Assembly (NCBI GenBank): GCA_963576735.1
Contig: OY755187.1
Coordinates: 9,548,001 to 9,612,000 of the forward strand
DNA length: 64,000 nucleotides
Direction of reading: 5' to 3'
Source: Bedellia somnulentella
Taxonomy: Eukaryota > Arthropoda > Insecta > Lepidoptera > Bedelliidae
Each line of letters starts with the position of its first letter. The stretch's first letter is position 1. Of the stretch, positions 10,684-21,712 are shown piece after piece. The notes under the pieces are model-generated. The model was not told the origin of the DNA. It was given only the letters and a program-made list of their open reading frames with translations, and searched no databases. The position numbers and the translations under genes were made by a program.

Positions 10684-10892
10684 GCCGTGTAGTGCCGGCT
10701 TAGAATTTCACTACCCCTTTCTACCTACGGGTGTCGTAAGAGGTAACTAAGGGTATGGGGCGTTTTTAAGTGGTTTTTGGGCAAAACTGTGGGATACCCA
10801 TCATCAACGATACTTTATTTCTACCATTTCGTTCCGTGTTAAAGCTCTGGCTACCCCTTATTGTGATTTATATTACTAAGTATATGTATAGT
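10684..10892 (+). mobile_element. SINE-A copy, subfamily A2
   Basis: Head GCCGTGTAGTGCCGG, with the CCCTTTCTACC and ACGATACTTTATTTC diagnostics. A deletion lies before the 3' module. Confidence 0.8.
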
Positions 10893-11187
10893 CCTAGGTA
10901 TATGGTGGAATTGTGAAGTACGAGATGGTATGTATTGATTGGATGGTTGTATGAATGGAAGACAACCCCACCTTACGTTGTGAGATAGAGTTTTGCGAGA
11001 GGCGCAAGACTGAAATTAAATAGGTTATAAGTATAAAGGCTCCTTTATAACTATTACTTCAGATTTGGCATATTCCGTTTACTAGCAAACAAACTTTATT
11101 CACGAATAAACCTTAGCAATGACACATTGTAAGTTATTTGAATAATCATAGTTTAATCACTGCTTTGTTGTGTGATGACATAAACTT
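10893..11187. other. unannotated stretch
   Basis: Nothing recognised. Confidence 0.4.
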
Positions 11188-11400
11188 TACACGCGGCTAT
11201 AATTCCAAAAAGTAGTAGTTACAGTAAACGGAATATAAAATCTTTAGCGAAATTTGGAAGTCGAGCGGGTAAAAGACAAAAAATATATGTTTTATTGTAA
11301 AAGGTTAAAACCTTAATACGCAGTTGCAATTCAATTGCAAATGTTGCAGTTTCTTAGTTGCCTCGGTTAAGAGAAGAAATGGGCTTTATTTAGAAAACAG
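11188..11400 (-). mobile_element. SINE-A, very degenerate
   Basis: CACGCGGCTATAATTCC followed by scattered matches up to AAGAAATGGG. Confidence 0.35.
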
Positions 11401-11505
11401 TGATATTTACAAAAAAAGGATGTACAGTGAATTGGTCACTGACTCTATTGATGATGAAATATTTACAACTTTGGCCCTGATTTTCAGACAGTGACTCATG
11501 ACTCA

Positions 11506-11872
11506 AAGACTCAAACGTTCACGCCATATTTCCCTGAATAGGTGGTAGAGATACTAATACTTCTGACTTCTCGGAGTAACCATGTTTTGCTTGGACAGTG
11601 TACTCACGTGATAGGGGGCAGGCCTCTCAAACTCAAACATTCACGCCGCATATCTCCAAAGGGTAGGCTTATGGCCGTTTTATGTGAATACACTGGTATA
11701 AGTACAACTTATCCATCTGGGTTTCCTGATGATGTTTTCCCTCACCGTTCAAAACCATGATATATTAACCTCACACACGACTTTAAGAAAGACGAATTGG
11801 TGAAGGCCCCACCCTGAATTTGAATCAAAACGCCTGTCTGCAGGACGTGCAAGTCGAGTATTACCTACTGAC
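11506..11872 (-). mobile_element. SINE-B with a second internal tail module
   Basis: Reverse copy. The normal 3' end is at 11510-11560, but a second SINE-B tail (CATTCACGCC, then AAGGGTAGG) interrupts the body at about 11625-11668. Confidence 0.65.
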
Positions 11873-12876
11873 CAATCGTGGTATTCAGACAGTGACTAAT
11901 TATTTCGGCCGGAAACCCCTTTTATTTTCTCTATTTTACTCTATGTTTGTATGTAAATAGTACTTAACAAACACACGAATATCATCATGAATATTGTTAT
12001 ACGACGAACGGCCCTCCGCGCTGCATTATACGTCGATGTCACATTAGTGAGGGGTAATTGTTTCTTATGAGATCACCCTTGTAAGGAAAATGTGTAAGTG
12101 AGACTATATTATATAGTGATGTTTGACCCGGCAGTACTTTGACGGCAACCAGTAGCAGGCACCTTGTTAATGTTTAAATATTGTTTTGTACATAATGTAA
12201 TACATTTAAATTTAACTTAAAAAAAAGAGTTCTTCGCAGTATTATCATATTGATTATTTCAAAGTAGATATAACCTGTTTTTTTCTTAAGCTAGAATGAT
12301 ATTATGTGCGAAGATTTGTAAATGGCTAAAAGATAATTCATTAAGTTTGTATCTAAAAAGTTTTAATGCTGTAAATCTTCTAAATAAAATAAAATAAATA
12401 AAATATAAATGGAGTATAATAAATATGAATATTTTATATATTGAGAACCATCCAAAGGTGGTCTGGAAGCATTTTTTTTCGAATTCACATAATTATTTTA
12501 ATATGTAATAAGTTGTTTTCTATTATATCCTATTCTTTGTGTAAAAAAAGTAATTTAAAAGCGTCACATTTCCTGTCTTTCTTACGTATGAGTCTAACCA
12601 GTACTGAAAAAACACGTACATATCTGAACATCTCTTAATCCGACAAACTTGTGACGTCACCACTCTACACTTCACACTGCATTCATAGTCGATGTCACAT
12701 TAGTGAGGAAACTTTGCGCATCTGAGGATTGCGCCTTTTGTGCAGTCAAAACTACTTACGTCATCACGAATTTCATTAGGAAACGGGACTAGTGTATATC
12801 AGTATTTTATGCACAGGAGTTGTATGTTATTTATGTCTGATAGGGTCGACAAGTAATATAAATGATAAACTTTCAT
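11873..12876. other. about 1 kb with a LINE-like A-rich end
   Basis: An AAATAAAATAAA run at 12380-12406 follows sequence like a polyadenylated 3' end. GTCGATGTCACATTAGTGAG occurs at 12033 and again at 12688, with similar flanks. No gene found. Confidence 0.4.
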
Positions 12877-13131
12877 GCTGTTTTGTGTTGGCTTAGAACA
12901 TAACTAAACCATTTCTTGCCGTAGGTGTTTGTAAGAGGCAGCAAACGGTACTGGGGCTTTTTAAGTGTTTTTTTTGGGTGATGTGGTTGGAGACCCATCA
13001 CCAAAAACATTTACTTTACAATCTTTACCCTAATCTACTTCCAAAAGTGGATAAGGAATGTCTTATTATAAAGCTCTGCTTACCCCTTCTAGAGATATAT
13101 AGCTGTGAGTATATGTATGTATTGTATGTAA
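12877..13131 (+). mobile_element. SINE-A, diverged full-length copy
   Basis: The head is altered (GCTGTTTTGTGTTGG) but body, module and tail are in order. The SINE-B target duplication begins 3 bp past its tail. Confidence 0.75.
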
Positions 13132-13141
13132 ACGTATGTGA

Positions 13142-13503
13142 CGACGTGATAGCTCAATGGGTAGAGCACCGGTTATCGTGCAAACGACTAGTGTTCAAAT
13201 CCCGGGTCGGGCCTACACCAATTGGTCTTTTCTAAAGACTTTTGTATGGTTAATTTATCACGGTAGTTATCGGCGAGGGAAAACATCGTAAGTAAACCCA
13301 CATGGCTGAGTTGTACTTAGTCATGTGACTGTGTATTCGTACAAAATGGGGATAGGCCTGCCCCTTATTACGTGAGTACACTGTCCATGCAAAACGTGGG
13401 TACTCTCAACACCAGGTGACAAAGTCACTTGATGTTTAGAAGTATTAGTACCTCTGCCAACACCTTTGGGGATATTCGGCGTGAACGTTTATGTTTATGT
13501 TAT
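13142..13503 (+). mobile_element. SINE-B copy, full length
   Basis: tRNA-derived SINE. The head has an A box (TAGCTCAATGGG) and a B box (GTTCAAATCC). A ~250 bp body follows, then the CTCTGCCAAC...GGCGTGAACG module and a TTATG-type tail. The flanks GTATGTGA (13134-13141 and 13504-13511) are a target duplication. Transcription would be by Pol III from the boxes (established for tRNA SINEs). Confidence 0.9.
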
Positions 13504-13683
13504 GTATGTGAAACTTTTTTAAGTGTTTTGAAATGGGCTTTCAAGTGTCCCGTTGTAAGATGCGGTGGAAAACCTATTTACCACCTCCACCAATCCGCTC
13601 TTAATTTATATCGATATTATCTCAATTTTAATATATTTTAGTCAGTATTGGTTTTTGTGAAGGAGCCTCTTCATTTACTGAAC

Positions 13684-14273
13684 TTATTTTAGGAAAACTT
13701 TTCCGAGTAGGACACACAGAAATAGTTTACATAATTCTAGCTGGAGGGCGCTTAAGCTGCTCGGGTCTCTATCTGTTATTGTGTGCTCTTCCTTACGAAA
13801 CTTGACATTTTCTGTGATTGTAAATTATTTTTTGCAATATTGTTTTTCTCTATCGACATCTCCCGTTTCGTGTAGTGCCGGCTTAGAATGTCGCTACCTC
13901 TTTCTACCCACGGGTATCGTAAGAGGCGACTAAGGGTATTGGGGCCATTTATTGGATTTTTGGGCGATGCTGTTGGAGACCCATCACTAAAAACCTTTAT
14001 TTTACCGCCTTTTCCCCACTCATCCTCCAAAAGTGGCTGAGGAATTTATAATTCCTTGGCTCTGGCTACCCCTTCTAGGGAATTATAGCCGTGAGTATAT
14101 GTTATGTTATTTTAGAAAAACTTTTTCAAGTAGGACACACAGAAATAGTTTACATAATGCTCTCTATCTGTTATTGTGTGCTCTTCCTTGCTGAACTTGG
14201 CACTTTTTGGGATTGTAAATTATTTTTTGCAATATTATTTTTCTCTACCGACATCACCCAACTAAATACTAAT
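13684..14273 (+). repeat. direct duplication flush with a SINE-A
   Basis: 13684-13863 and 14107-14273 are direct copies (TTATTTTAG, GTAGGACACACAG, GTTATTGTGTGCTCTTCC). They meet the two ends of the SINE-A at 13868-14106. The left copy has ~28 extra bp near 13740. Confidence 0.85.
13868..14106 (+). mobile_element. SINE-A copy, subfamily A2, TTATG tail
   Basis: Full body. The tail reads GTGAGTATATGTTATG, a TTATG repeat rather than TATG. The flanks are the long direct duplication listed separately. Confidence 0.85.
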
Positions 14274-14284
14274 AATCACATTTA

Positions 14285-14340
14285 ACTATTTTTCATTTTT
14301 ACATAATGGCAATTAGTTGTCTTATCGCTAAAAGCAGTAT
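14285..14340 (-). mobile_element. LINE 3' end fragment
   Basis: GGCAATTAGTTGTCTTATCG is the reverse of the 585-720 family. Confidence 0.4.
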
Positions 14341-14643
14341 ATATATATTACATAACATAGTACGCACGTTAAGTAATGATGCTCTAATATGACCCGTGGG
14401 AATGTTGTTACGCGAGCATATCTCATTGTGTCATGCAATTAGTAATACTACTCGCTCAGCTGATTATCTGGTTGGCGATACATGTATTCTGGGTTCACTG
14501 GGTGTAACCTAAGTGTTGGTGTCTCCGGTTGTAGTTACAAGGAAATGTATATGAAATAGATTTGATATTGAGAAAAAAAAAACAATAATATAACATAAAT
14601 CTACAATAAAAACTTTTGGAACAAATTGGTATATATACGAGAT
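14341..14643. other. unannotated stretch
   Basis: Nothing recognised. Confidence 0.45.
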
Positions 14644-14761
14644 ACTGTGTAGTGTCAGCTTAGAATAGCACTACCCCATTGATTCCCGTAGGTGCTCGTA
14701 AGAGGCGACTTAGGGTATGGGGGTTTTTAAGTGATTTTTGGGCGATGCTGTCGGAGACCCA
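14644..14761 (+). mobile_element. SINE-A 5' half, split by LINE
   Basis: Head through GGAGACCCA. The matching 3' half resumes at about 16779 beyond the LINE. Confidence 0.8.
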
Positions 14762-16401
14762 CTCAGACAACAGAGAAATTAAATTCATGTCCACAGAAAG
14801 CTCTTGAGTTGTTGGAACAAAATGTTACCAAAACAACAGCACAGTTTTCTTTCAAGTATGTTGACAATAATGATATAATTAAAAATTTTAAAACTATTAA
14901 TCTTAAAAAAACCGAAGACATAACAGGAATGTCAGTTTTCGTCATAAACAGAATAATAAATATAATCGCTCCTCATTTAACGATACTTTTTAATAAATGT
15001 ATAGATATAGGAGAATTTCCAGACTGTATGAAGTTAAGTAGGCTCATCCCACTACATAAATCAGGAGATAGTCAGGACTTTACCAATTATAGGCCTATTT
15101 CTATTTTGCCAGTTCTCAGTAAAGTTTTTGAGAAAATCATGTCCAACCAAATGCTTTCATATTTCAACAATCATAATATATTCCATGACGAGCAATATGG
15201 TTTCACCAAAGGTAGGTCTACTGTAGATGCAGGAGTGTCACTAATGAAACATATTTTTAATTCATGGGAAAACTCCCGGGATGCATTAGGTATATTTTGT
15301 GACCTCACAAAAGCTTTTGATTGTGTAAAAAAAGAAATAGCGTTGATTAAACTTAAATATTACGGTTTTGACGAGCAAGCACTGAAATTAATGGCATCAT
15401 ATCTTCATAAAAGAACTTTAAAGGTTGATATTAATGGAACCACGTCAGAAGGATCGGAAATAGAGATGGGCGTTCCTCAAGGTTCTATACTTGGCCCATT
15501 ACTGTTTCTGATTTACATTAATGATTTACCATTTATGGTACAAAAGTATTCTGAGATAGTTATGTTTGCAGATGACACATCTTTAATATTTAATGTAGCG
15601 AGATCCTCTACATCTCTTGACGACGTAAATAAAGCTATCTCACTGGTATTGCATTGGTTTACTGTAAATAACCTGGTTCTAAATGCCAAAAAAACTAAAT
15701 GTATTAAATTTACTCTACCGAATGTTAGGCAAGTTGATAACAATATTGTTATTGATAGTGAACAAGTAGAATTAGTGAAAGAAACAAAATTCCTAGGGAT
15801 AATAATCGATTCTAAGTTGCAATGGGGACCCCATATACTAACACTTTCTAAAAGGCTGAGCTCAGCAGCGTATGCCGTGCGTAAGATTAGAGAAATAGCA
15901 GACGTAGAAACAGCTCGCATTGTGTATTTCAGTTATTTTCATAGTATTATGTCGTACGGTATTTTATTATGGGGTAAAGCGGCTGATGTTCATAAAGTTT
16001 TCGTCTTACAAAAGCGAGCTATCCGATCTATTTACATGTTGAGGTCGAGGTATTCGTTGCGCGAAAAATTTAAAGAAATTGGCATTTTAACTGTCCCTTG
16101 CCAATACATATTTGAGAATTTAATGTATGCCAAAAAGAATATAGGCCAATTTAGTAAAGTTAGTGATAGGCATACTGTTAACACTCGAAATAAGGACAAA
16201 CTTCACGTACCGAAGTGGAGACTTAATAAAGTAAGTAACTCCTTTATGGGACTATCCCTGAAAATGTTCAACAAACTTCCTTCTGACATATTGGAATTGC
16301 CTGTGGCATCTTTTAAAAAGGCAATAAAAGCCATGCTTTTAAAGAAGTCTTACTACAGTGTTCAAGTTTTTTTAAACGACAAGGACCCAACGCGCACATG
16401 A
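14731..16401 (+). CDS. LINE reverse transcriptase, 5'-truncated ORF
   Basis: An open frame of 556 codons. The first ~10 codons are SINE-A sequence read through, so the LINE part starts at about codon 11 (14761) and the listed ATG is accidental. The RT domain is complete: LIPLHKSGD (res. 105-113), NYRPIS (119-124), motif A with D191 and D197, GVPQGS (247-252) and FADD (279-282) with catalytic D281-D282, then FLGIIID (354-360). The C-terminal part (MSYGILLWG, res. 407-415) is typical of the Jockey/CR1 group. The N-terminal endonuclease and ORF1 are missing, so the copy cannot move on its own. The absence of stops suggests recent insertion. Clade below Jockey/CR1 group is uncertain. Confidence 0.88.
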   Translation: MIFGRCCRRPTQTTEKLNSCPQKALELLEQNVTKTTAQFSFKYVDNNDIIKNFKTINLKKTEDITGMSVFVINRIINIIAPHLTILFNKCIDIGEFPDCMKLSRLIPLHKSGDSQDFTNYRPISILPVLSKVFEKIMSNQMLSYFNNHNIFHDEQYGFTKGRSTVDAGVSLMKHIFNSWENSRDALGIFCDLTKAFDCVKKEIALIKLKYYGFDEQALKLMASYLHKRTLKVDINGTTSEGSEIEMGVPQGSILGPLLFLIYINDLPFMVQKYSEIVMFADDTSLIFNVARSSTSLDDVNKAISLVLHWFTVNNLVLNAKKTKCIKFTLPNVRQVDNNIVIDSEQVELVKETKFLGIIIDSKLQWGPHILTLSKRLSSAAYAVRKIREIADVETARIVYFSYFHSIMSYGILLWGKAADVHKVFVLQKRAIRSIYMLRSRYSLREKFKEIGILTVPCQYIFENLMYAKKNIGQFSKVSDRHTVNTRNKDKLHVPKWRLNKVSNSFMGLSLKMFNKLPSDILELPVASFKKAIKAMLLKKSYYSVQVFLNDKDPTRT

Positions 16402-16778
16402 CCGTGTCCGTAAAGCTATAAATCTTCCCTCGTTATTCCTAGGAATAATTGTCTGGTGAGGATTTTTCTTCTCACGTTATGTGATTGGTTTTTGTGATGG
16501 ACAATTTATTTTAAATATGTCAAACTAGCGTTTGGTTTTGTCGCATAGAAAATCTTTTATAAAGTAAAAACATGTTAATAAACTGAAATTGTACAAACCA
16601 TGTTTTGAAAAAATGAAAAAATGTGAATGTAAAGAGTTTCTTTGTTGCTTCTTCTCTTTACGAACACCTTCCGAAGCAACGGACTAATGATAAATTTAAA
16701 AAAATTTGACGTTCAAAAAATGTTAGTATTTAACTTAATTTTGAAAAATAAACTTTTTGACTTTTTTTTTTTTGACCT
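14761..16778 (+). mobile_element. 5'-truncated LINE inserted in SINE-A
   Basis: Comprises the RT ORF and a ~375 bp 3' UTR. The UTR ends in an ACACCTTCCGAAGCAACGG segment, TTTGACGTTC and a T-rich end. Both sides show a GACCYA-like motif (14755 and 16774) that may be a short target duplication. Confidence 0.8.
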
Positions 16779-16860
16779 ATCATCGCCAAAAACGTTAGCT
16801 TTACAAATTTTTCCCAACTCAACTTCCAAAAGTGGCTGAGTAATTCCTTATTCTGAAGAT
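16779..16860 (+). mobile_element. SINE-A 3' part, split by LINE
   Basis: CCAAAAACGTTAGC, then CAACTTCCAAAAGTGGCTGA. It breaks off before the 3' module, next to a reverse SINE-A. Confidence 0.7.
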
Positions 16861-16870
16861 CTGACTACCA

Positions 16871-17127
16871 TTCATACATACATTACATACATATACTCAC
16901 GGCTGTAAATCCCTAGAAGGGGTAGCCAGAGCTAAGGAATTAGAAAAATCCTGAGCCACTTTTGGAAAGTTGAGAGGGGTAAAGATGGTAAAATAAAGGT
17001 TTTTGGTGATGGGTCCCCAACCGCATCGCCCAAAAATCTCTTAAAAGCCCCAGTACCGTTAGTCGCCTCTTACGTACACCCACCGGCAGAAATGGAGTAG
17101 TGCTATTCGAAGCCGACACTACACAGC
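16871..17127 (-). mobile_element. SINE-A copy, full length
   Basis: Reverse copy with tail at 16871-16893 and head at 17127. Confidence 0.87.
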
Positions 17128-17146
17128 AACACTATTACCTTTCATA

Positions 17147-17212
17147 GCCGTGAGTATATGAGTACCAGCTCTGCTAAGCCAATGGGAACTAATTGCGTAG
17201 ATATATGTATAC
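17147..17212 (+). mobile_element. SINE-A tail joined to RTE-t module
   Basis: AGCCGTGAGTATATG is followed by CTCTGCTAAGCCAATGGGAA and ATATATGTAT, so a SINE-A tail runs into an RTE 3' module. Confidence 0.5.
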
Positions 17213-17620
17213 TTGAAATAAGTCCTACCCTAAAAAGGGTGAATTTGGTCATAGTCTACCTTAAACTATAACAAAAGTATTTATGCTAGTAAGTAAAGAT
17301 GCAAAAACGCCTACCTCCGAGACCGTGCGATATTCAAGAATTTTTTTATTTCGTTTTCGTTTCGAATGGAAATTTGCGCCGTTGATTTTAGTGCCTTCGA
17401 TAAGCCAGGCACACGACGGGAATTAGCGGATATTAGAAATTGTAATCCCACCTTAGCCTTTGTAGCCTGAAACGTATTTTGCTATAATTTCTGTTTTTAA
17501 AGTGGCTTTAACGCTTACTTTGTGGTGAATAAAGTAATGAGCTCGTAATTACGGTTTTGTGAAAACATGTTGATGTTTTAACAGTAATAGCTTATTTTGG
17601 TATTGTAATTTTTAAGTCGT
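17213..17620. other. unannotated stretch
   Basis: Nothing recognised. Confidence 0.45.
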
Positions 17621-17856
17621 ATGTGTAGTAGTGTCGGTGACTTAGATTAGCACTACCCCATATCTTCCCTTGGGTGATCGTAACAGGTGGCTAAGGGTAT
17701 GCTTAAGTGATTTTTGGCAATGCCGTTAGAGACTAACAACCTTTCTTTGACTATCTTCTTCTTCTTCCAAAAGTGGCTGAGGAATTGCTAATTCCAAAGC
17801 TCTGTCGACCCCTTCTAGGGATTTTTGCCGTAAGTATATGCATAAGTATGTATGTT
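17621..17856 (+). mobile_element. SINE-A, diverged
   Basis: Several indels, but head, centre and module are in order, with GTAAGTATATG in place of GTGAGTATATG. Confidence 0.7.
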
Positions 17857-18143
17857 GTCATTAAGGTTTATCAGGTTGTAATAAAATCATAAAACGCATT
17901 TTTTAACAGCATAAAGTGTTTAAAATTCCCACCTACCTATTTTCCTCATGTTTAAAATTCCAAGAAATTTATATTACTTTATTTTATAATAAACCAGCTA
18001 AGAGTTTCTATAAATATATTTAAATGAAGCGAAAACGGTCAATTTAATGTTACATTATTTTTTGACGTTCAACAAAATGAGTTTAAACGTACACATTACA
18101 AATACGAGAGGCGATATTTTTTTTATGAGTTTGTGATAATTAA
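17857..18143. other. unannotated stretch
   Basis: Nothing certain. TTTTTTGACGTTCAA near 18058 resembles the LINE 3' UTR at 16708. Confidence 0.4.
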
Positions 18144-18395
18144 GCTGTGTAGTGTCAGCTTAGAATAGCGCTACCATATTTCTTCCCATGGGTGATCCTA
18201 AGAGGCGACTTAGGGTATCTGGGCTATTTAGGTAATTTTTGGGCGATACGGTTGGAGAACCATCACCAAAAACATTTTTACTTTTATTCTTTTCCCCACT
18301 CACCTTCCAAAAGTAGATGAGGATATTTTTTGTTCCAAAGGTCAGGCTACCCCTTCTAGACATTTATAGCCGTGAGTATATGTGTGTATGTATAT
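18144..18395 (+). mobile_element. SINE-A copy
   Basis: Full length, moderately diverged. Confidence 0.82.
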
Positions 18396-18520
18396 GAACA
18401 TTAAGTCAATGAAAAATACATAACACTCAGAACCATATACTGGTTGTCAATAGCAACAAAGTTATAAGTTTACAGGAATATTTGATTAAATTTGCTAAAT
18501 TGAAGTTTTATTTGTATGCT

Positions 18521-18681
18521 CAAAAAGGCAGGCGTCCGAAGTATGAAGAATAAAAGGGCATGTATGAAAATATCGATGGATTTAAACGAAGGTAGAGAGT
18601 TTTGCCAGGATGGTACAAAGTGGCAATCAATAGTCTCTGCTTACCCTAAAGGGAGATAATGGCGTGAGTATATGTATGTAT
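18521..18681 (+). mobile_element. RTE-t, C-terminal codons and 3' module
   Basis: AAAAAGGCAGGCGTCCGAAG through GAAGAATAAAAGGGCATG and TTTGCCAGGATGG to the CTCTGCTTACCC module and TATG tail. Confidence 0.72.
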
Positions 18682-19041
18682 GTTGGTCGAATTTCGATTA
18701 CTGGACGACATAGTTGGAATAAAAAGTTTTAAAAAGCATAGTTGAAATTCCGCACTTATCTGCAGTGTGTTGTCACGTGCTAAGCTAATGGCGGGTTCAG
18801 TTCAAACTATTATTGCCTTGCAGTACACTCCCAACAAAAACGTTAAGCGTTTTGTTACTGAACTAGGAATTAACTTTTTGTATTTTTGTACTCGGAAAAG
18901 TAAAGCTTCACGTGTAAAGGTTATGAAGAGATTAACGCCTTTAAAGAGATTAAAGACTCTGTTTGTATGTAAGTAAGTTTTACCTTAGCACACTTACAAG
19001 AAAGGATATCCAGAGCCTCAGAACTTGATTTATTAGTAATT
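18682..19041. other. unannotated stretch
   Basis: A 69-codon ORF (18767-18976) has no recognisable domain. Confidence 0.4.
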
Positions 19042-19056
19042 ACTCATAGATTAAAA

Positions 19057-19431
19057 GCGACATGATAGTCCAGTGGGTAAGAACACCCGCCCGAAAAACA
19101 GAAGGGCGTGAGTTCCAATCCTGGGACGGGCCTACACCAATTTGTCTTTTCTAAAGTCATATGTGTGGTTAATTTATCATGGTTGCTAACGGTGAGGGAA
19201 AACATCGTGAGGAAACCCACATGGCTGAGTTGTACTTAGTCATGTGACAGTGTATTCGTACAAAACGGCGATAGGCCTGCCCCCTATCACGTGAGTACAC
19301 TGTCTAAGCAAAACGTGGGTACCTTCTCTGGAAACTAGATGGCGCTTGCCATGTGAGTTCAGGAGTATTGGTACCTCTGCCAACCCCTTCGGGGATAAAA
19401 CGGCGTGAACGTTTATGTTACGTTTATGTTT
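19057..19431 (+). mobile_element. SINE-B copy with 15-bp target duplication
   Basis: Head variant GCGACATGATAGTCCAGTGG. The flanks ACTCATAGATTAAAA (19042-19056 and 19432-19446) match exactly. Confidence 0.93.
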
Positions 19432-19446
19432 ACTCATAGATTAAAA

Positions 19447-20039
19447 AACGTTAGATAGGTCATTTACGAGGAAACCGGCGCATACGAGTGGCACCGATTG
19501 CGGCAGATGAACGCACACCACAAGAAATATATCTAAACAACACACCAAGAAATACATTTGAAATGTAGGCGAGATAGCAAATCTTAAAGCAAGCGCTAAA
19601 AAGAGATAAACATATTTTCTCTGTACCGTCGTGAAATATGACACTAAGACGACCGTTTGACAAAGAATAATTAAGACCTATACACACGATTTATTATAAA
19701 TTATAATTAAAACGTTGTAAATTTATAATACTTACGAATGATAAGTAACCTCATCAGTTTAGTAGATTTTCTACTATAGTTTGTGCAAAATCTCATCACA
19801 CACGACGGCATTCTCGATTATTTTGATAAACAAACACGTCAAAACAAGTGAACGATTGCGACGGCAGCTAGTGCGCGACTGAAGTCAGATGAGCCATTTA
19901 GCCTGTCTTTTAAGTGCCACTTATGAGCGCGCATGACTTATCTACGGTTTTTTATTAGTACATCTATGTAATTGTGAACAAATTTGAATAATCGAGGTGT
20001 TAATAGACTCTTGTGGGTGCGGGTAATATTAAAAGAGTT
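19447..20039. other. unannotated stretch
   Basis: Includes a GC-richer patch at about 19840-19940 (GCGACGGCAGCTAGTGCGCG). No gene seen. Confidence 0.4.
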
Positions 20040-20085
20040 ACATACATACATACATATACTCACGTCTATAAATCTCTAGAAAGAT
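20040..20085 (-). mobile_element. SINE-A tail fragment
   Basis: (TACA)n tail and module start only. Confidence 0.5.
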
Positions 20086-20221
20086 GAATGACAAAATGGT
20101 CAAGATAGACCAGAGTGGATCTATCTGCTATTGATTTTTTGTTTCGCCCACTAACCCCTTGTCAAAATTTAGTCGAGTTATATGCATATTTACATAACGC
20201 TCAGCTCAATATTTACACTGT

Positions 20222-20271
20222 AAATCTCCGAAGGGGTGGTACAGGTACTGATTCTTCTGAAAATGACGTGA
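20222..20271 (-). mobile_element. SINE-B 3' fragment
   Basis: ATCTCCGAAGGGGTGGTAC and TTCTGAAAATGACGTGAC match the SINE-B 3' end. Confidence 0.5.
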
Positions 20272-20418
20272 CATAAATTATTTTACTAAGGCCTTATACT
20301 TAATACATTTTCGTTAGTGTGAAGATTAGCACAAAAAACTTTCAGGATTATTATTTATTTAGGGTAACAATCCTTGTTTTCGATCATGTCCTTTTTAAAA
20401 AGTTTTGTATCGTTTAGT

Positions 20419-20674
20419 GCCGTGTAGTGCCGGCTCGAATAATAAATATAAAATATAAATGTATAAAATATATACATAAATATATAAATAAGGGTATTGG
20501 GGCTCTTTATTGGATTTTTGGGCGATGCGGTTGGAGACCCATCACCAAAAAACCTTTTTTTTTACCATCTTTTCTCCTCTCAACTTCCAAAAGTGGCTGA
20601 GGAATTTATATTTCCTTAGCTCTGGCTACCCCTCTTAGGGAAATATAGCCGTGAGTATATGTATGTATGTATGT
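20419..20674 (+). mobile_element. SINE-A subfamily A2 with AT-rich replacement
   Basis: Head GCCGTGTAGTGCCGGCT, then ~45 bp of ATAAATATA-type sequence (20443-20488) in place of the usual 5' section, then a normal centre, module and tail. Confidence 0.75.
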
Positions 20675-21671
20675 TGTATCGTTTTGTATTCCAACAGTAA
20701 TAATTAACTTTTACGCAAAGTTAATGATAAAAATACATGGATAAGTCATCACCACGATAAATAGATGTAAAAATGGTATTATAATTGAACTAATATTGAC
20801 ATTGCTCTATTTTTAGATACATATACATAAATGCCATTAGATGCATTTCGTATCATTAATACTAATTAACTCTAATGCATTTGAGATAATAATCAAACAC
20901 TGAAACTAAAGCTTCCAGTACTCCTTATGAAAGCTGATTGATTTTATATTAATATTAATCTCGAAATTGTTATCAAAGCTTCCTTTGAAAGCTAAGCCAG
21001 GACAAAGTCCTAAGGCTAAATCTAACGGAGGTAAGTACGTCTCTGCTTACACTAAGTAAACGAACTTTGTATACGCGAAAGCTCTTTGAGCTTTGACAAC
21101 ATGAATTTGCTTTTGAAATGCACAGCGCTTTACTTGCCCCAATACATGATACTGTAATAACTGACTGAAATTATATTTATAACCTGGAAAACGATGTTTG
21201 GTGAAATGAATTAAAAATAAAATAAATTTAGGCGAAAAATTTGTTTTTTTATTTTTTTTTATTATATAATATAGCACAGACTCACGTTAATTATAGGCAA
21301 CAATGTAAAATAGGATAATAAAGTGAGCCAACCATATGTTTAAATTTTGCAATGTAAATATAATATATTTTAAGTCAGCTGCTTTTGTATTAGACTTAAT
21401 TATTCAATAAACTTTACTTTACTTTATTCTTTACATAGAGACGACAGATGCCAGTAAAGTGCTGAAAGAGATGAATAAAGGCAAAGAGTTCAGCAACGTA
21501 GTAGAGGATGAATACGTATTTCGATCAAAATGAAATTTTCTTAAAATTCAGGTGTTTAGAGTATGAAACAAGTATCGCTAAGTTCTTTTGTATATCCTGC
21601 TAGATTCAAAGCCAAAAAGAACATATTATAAAAAAAATATTCAACTTTCTTCTTTTCTTCTTTCAATACCT
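20675..21671. other. about 1 kb, no repeats recognised
   Basis: AT-rich. AATAAACTTTACTTTACTTT at about 21408 could be an old retroposon or transcript 3' end. Confidence 0.4.
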
Positions 21672-21712
21672 TTTTTTGGAATTTATGGCCGTGAGTATAT
21701 GTATTTATGTAA
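21672..21712 (+). mobile_element. SINE-A tail fragment
   Basis: GGAATTTATGGCCGTGAG and tail only. Confidence 0.5.

Noticed and set aside
12033..12708. retroposon flanked by a 20-bp direct repeat
   Set aside because: The A-rich tract at 12380-12406 is not at the edge and no element could be delimited; kept only as a note in the stretch.
15513..15920. 135-codon reverse ORF
   Set aside because: Shadow of the LINE reverse transcriptase frame on the other strand.
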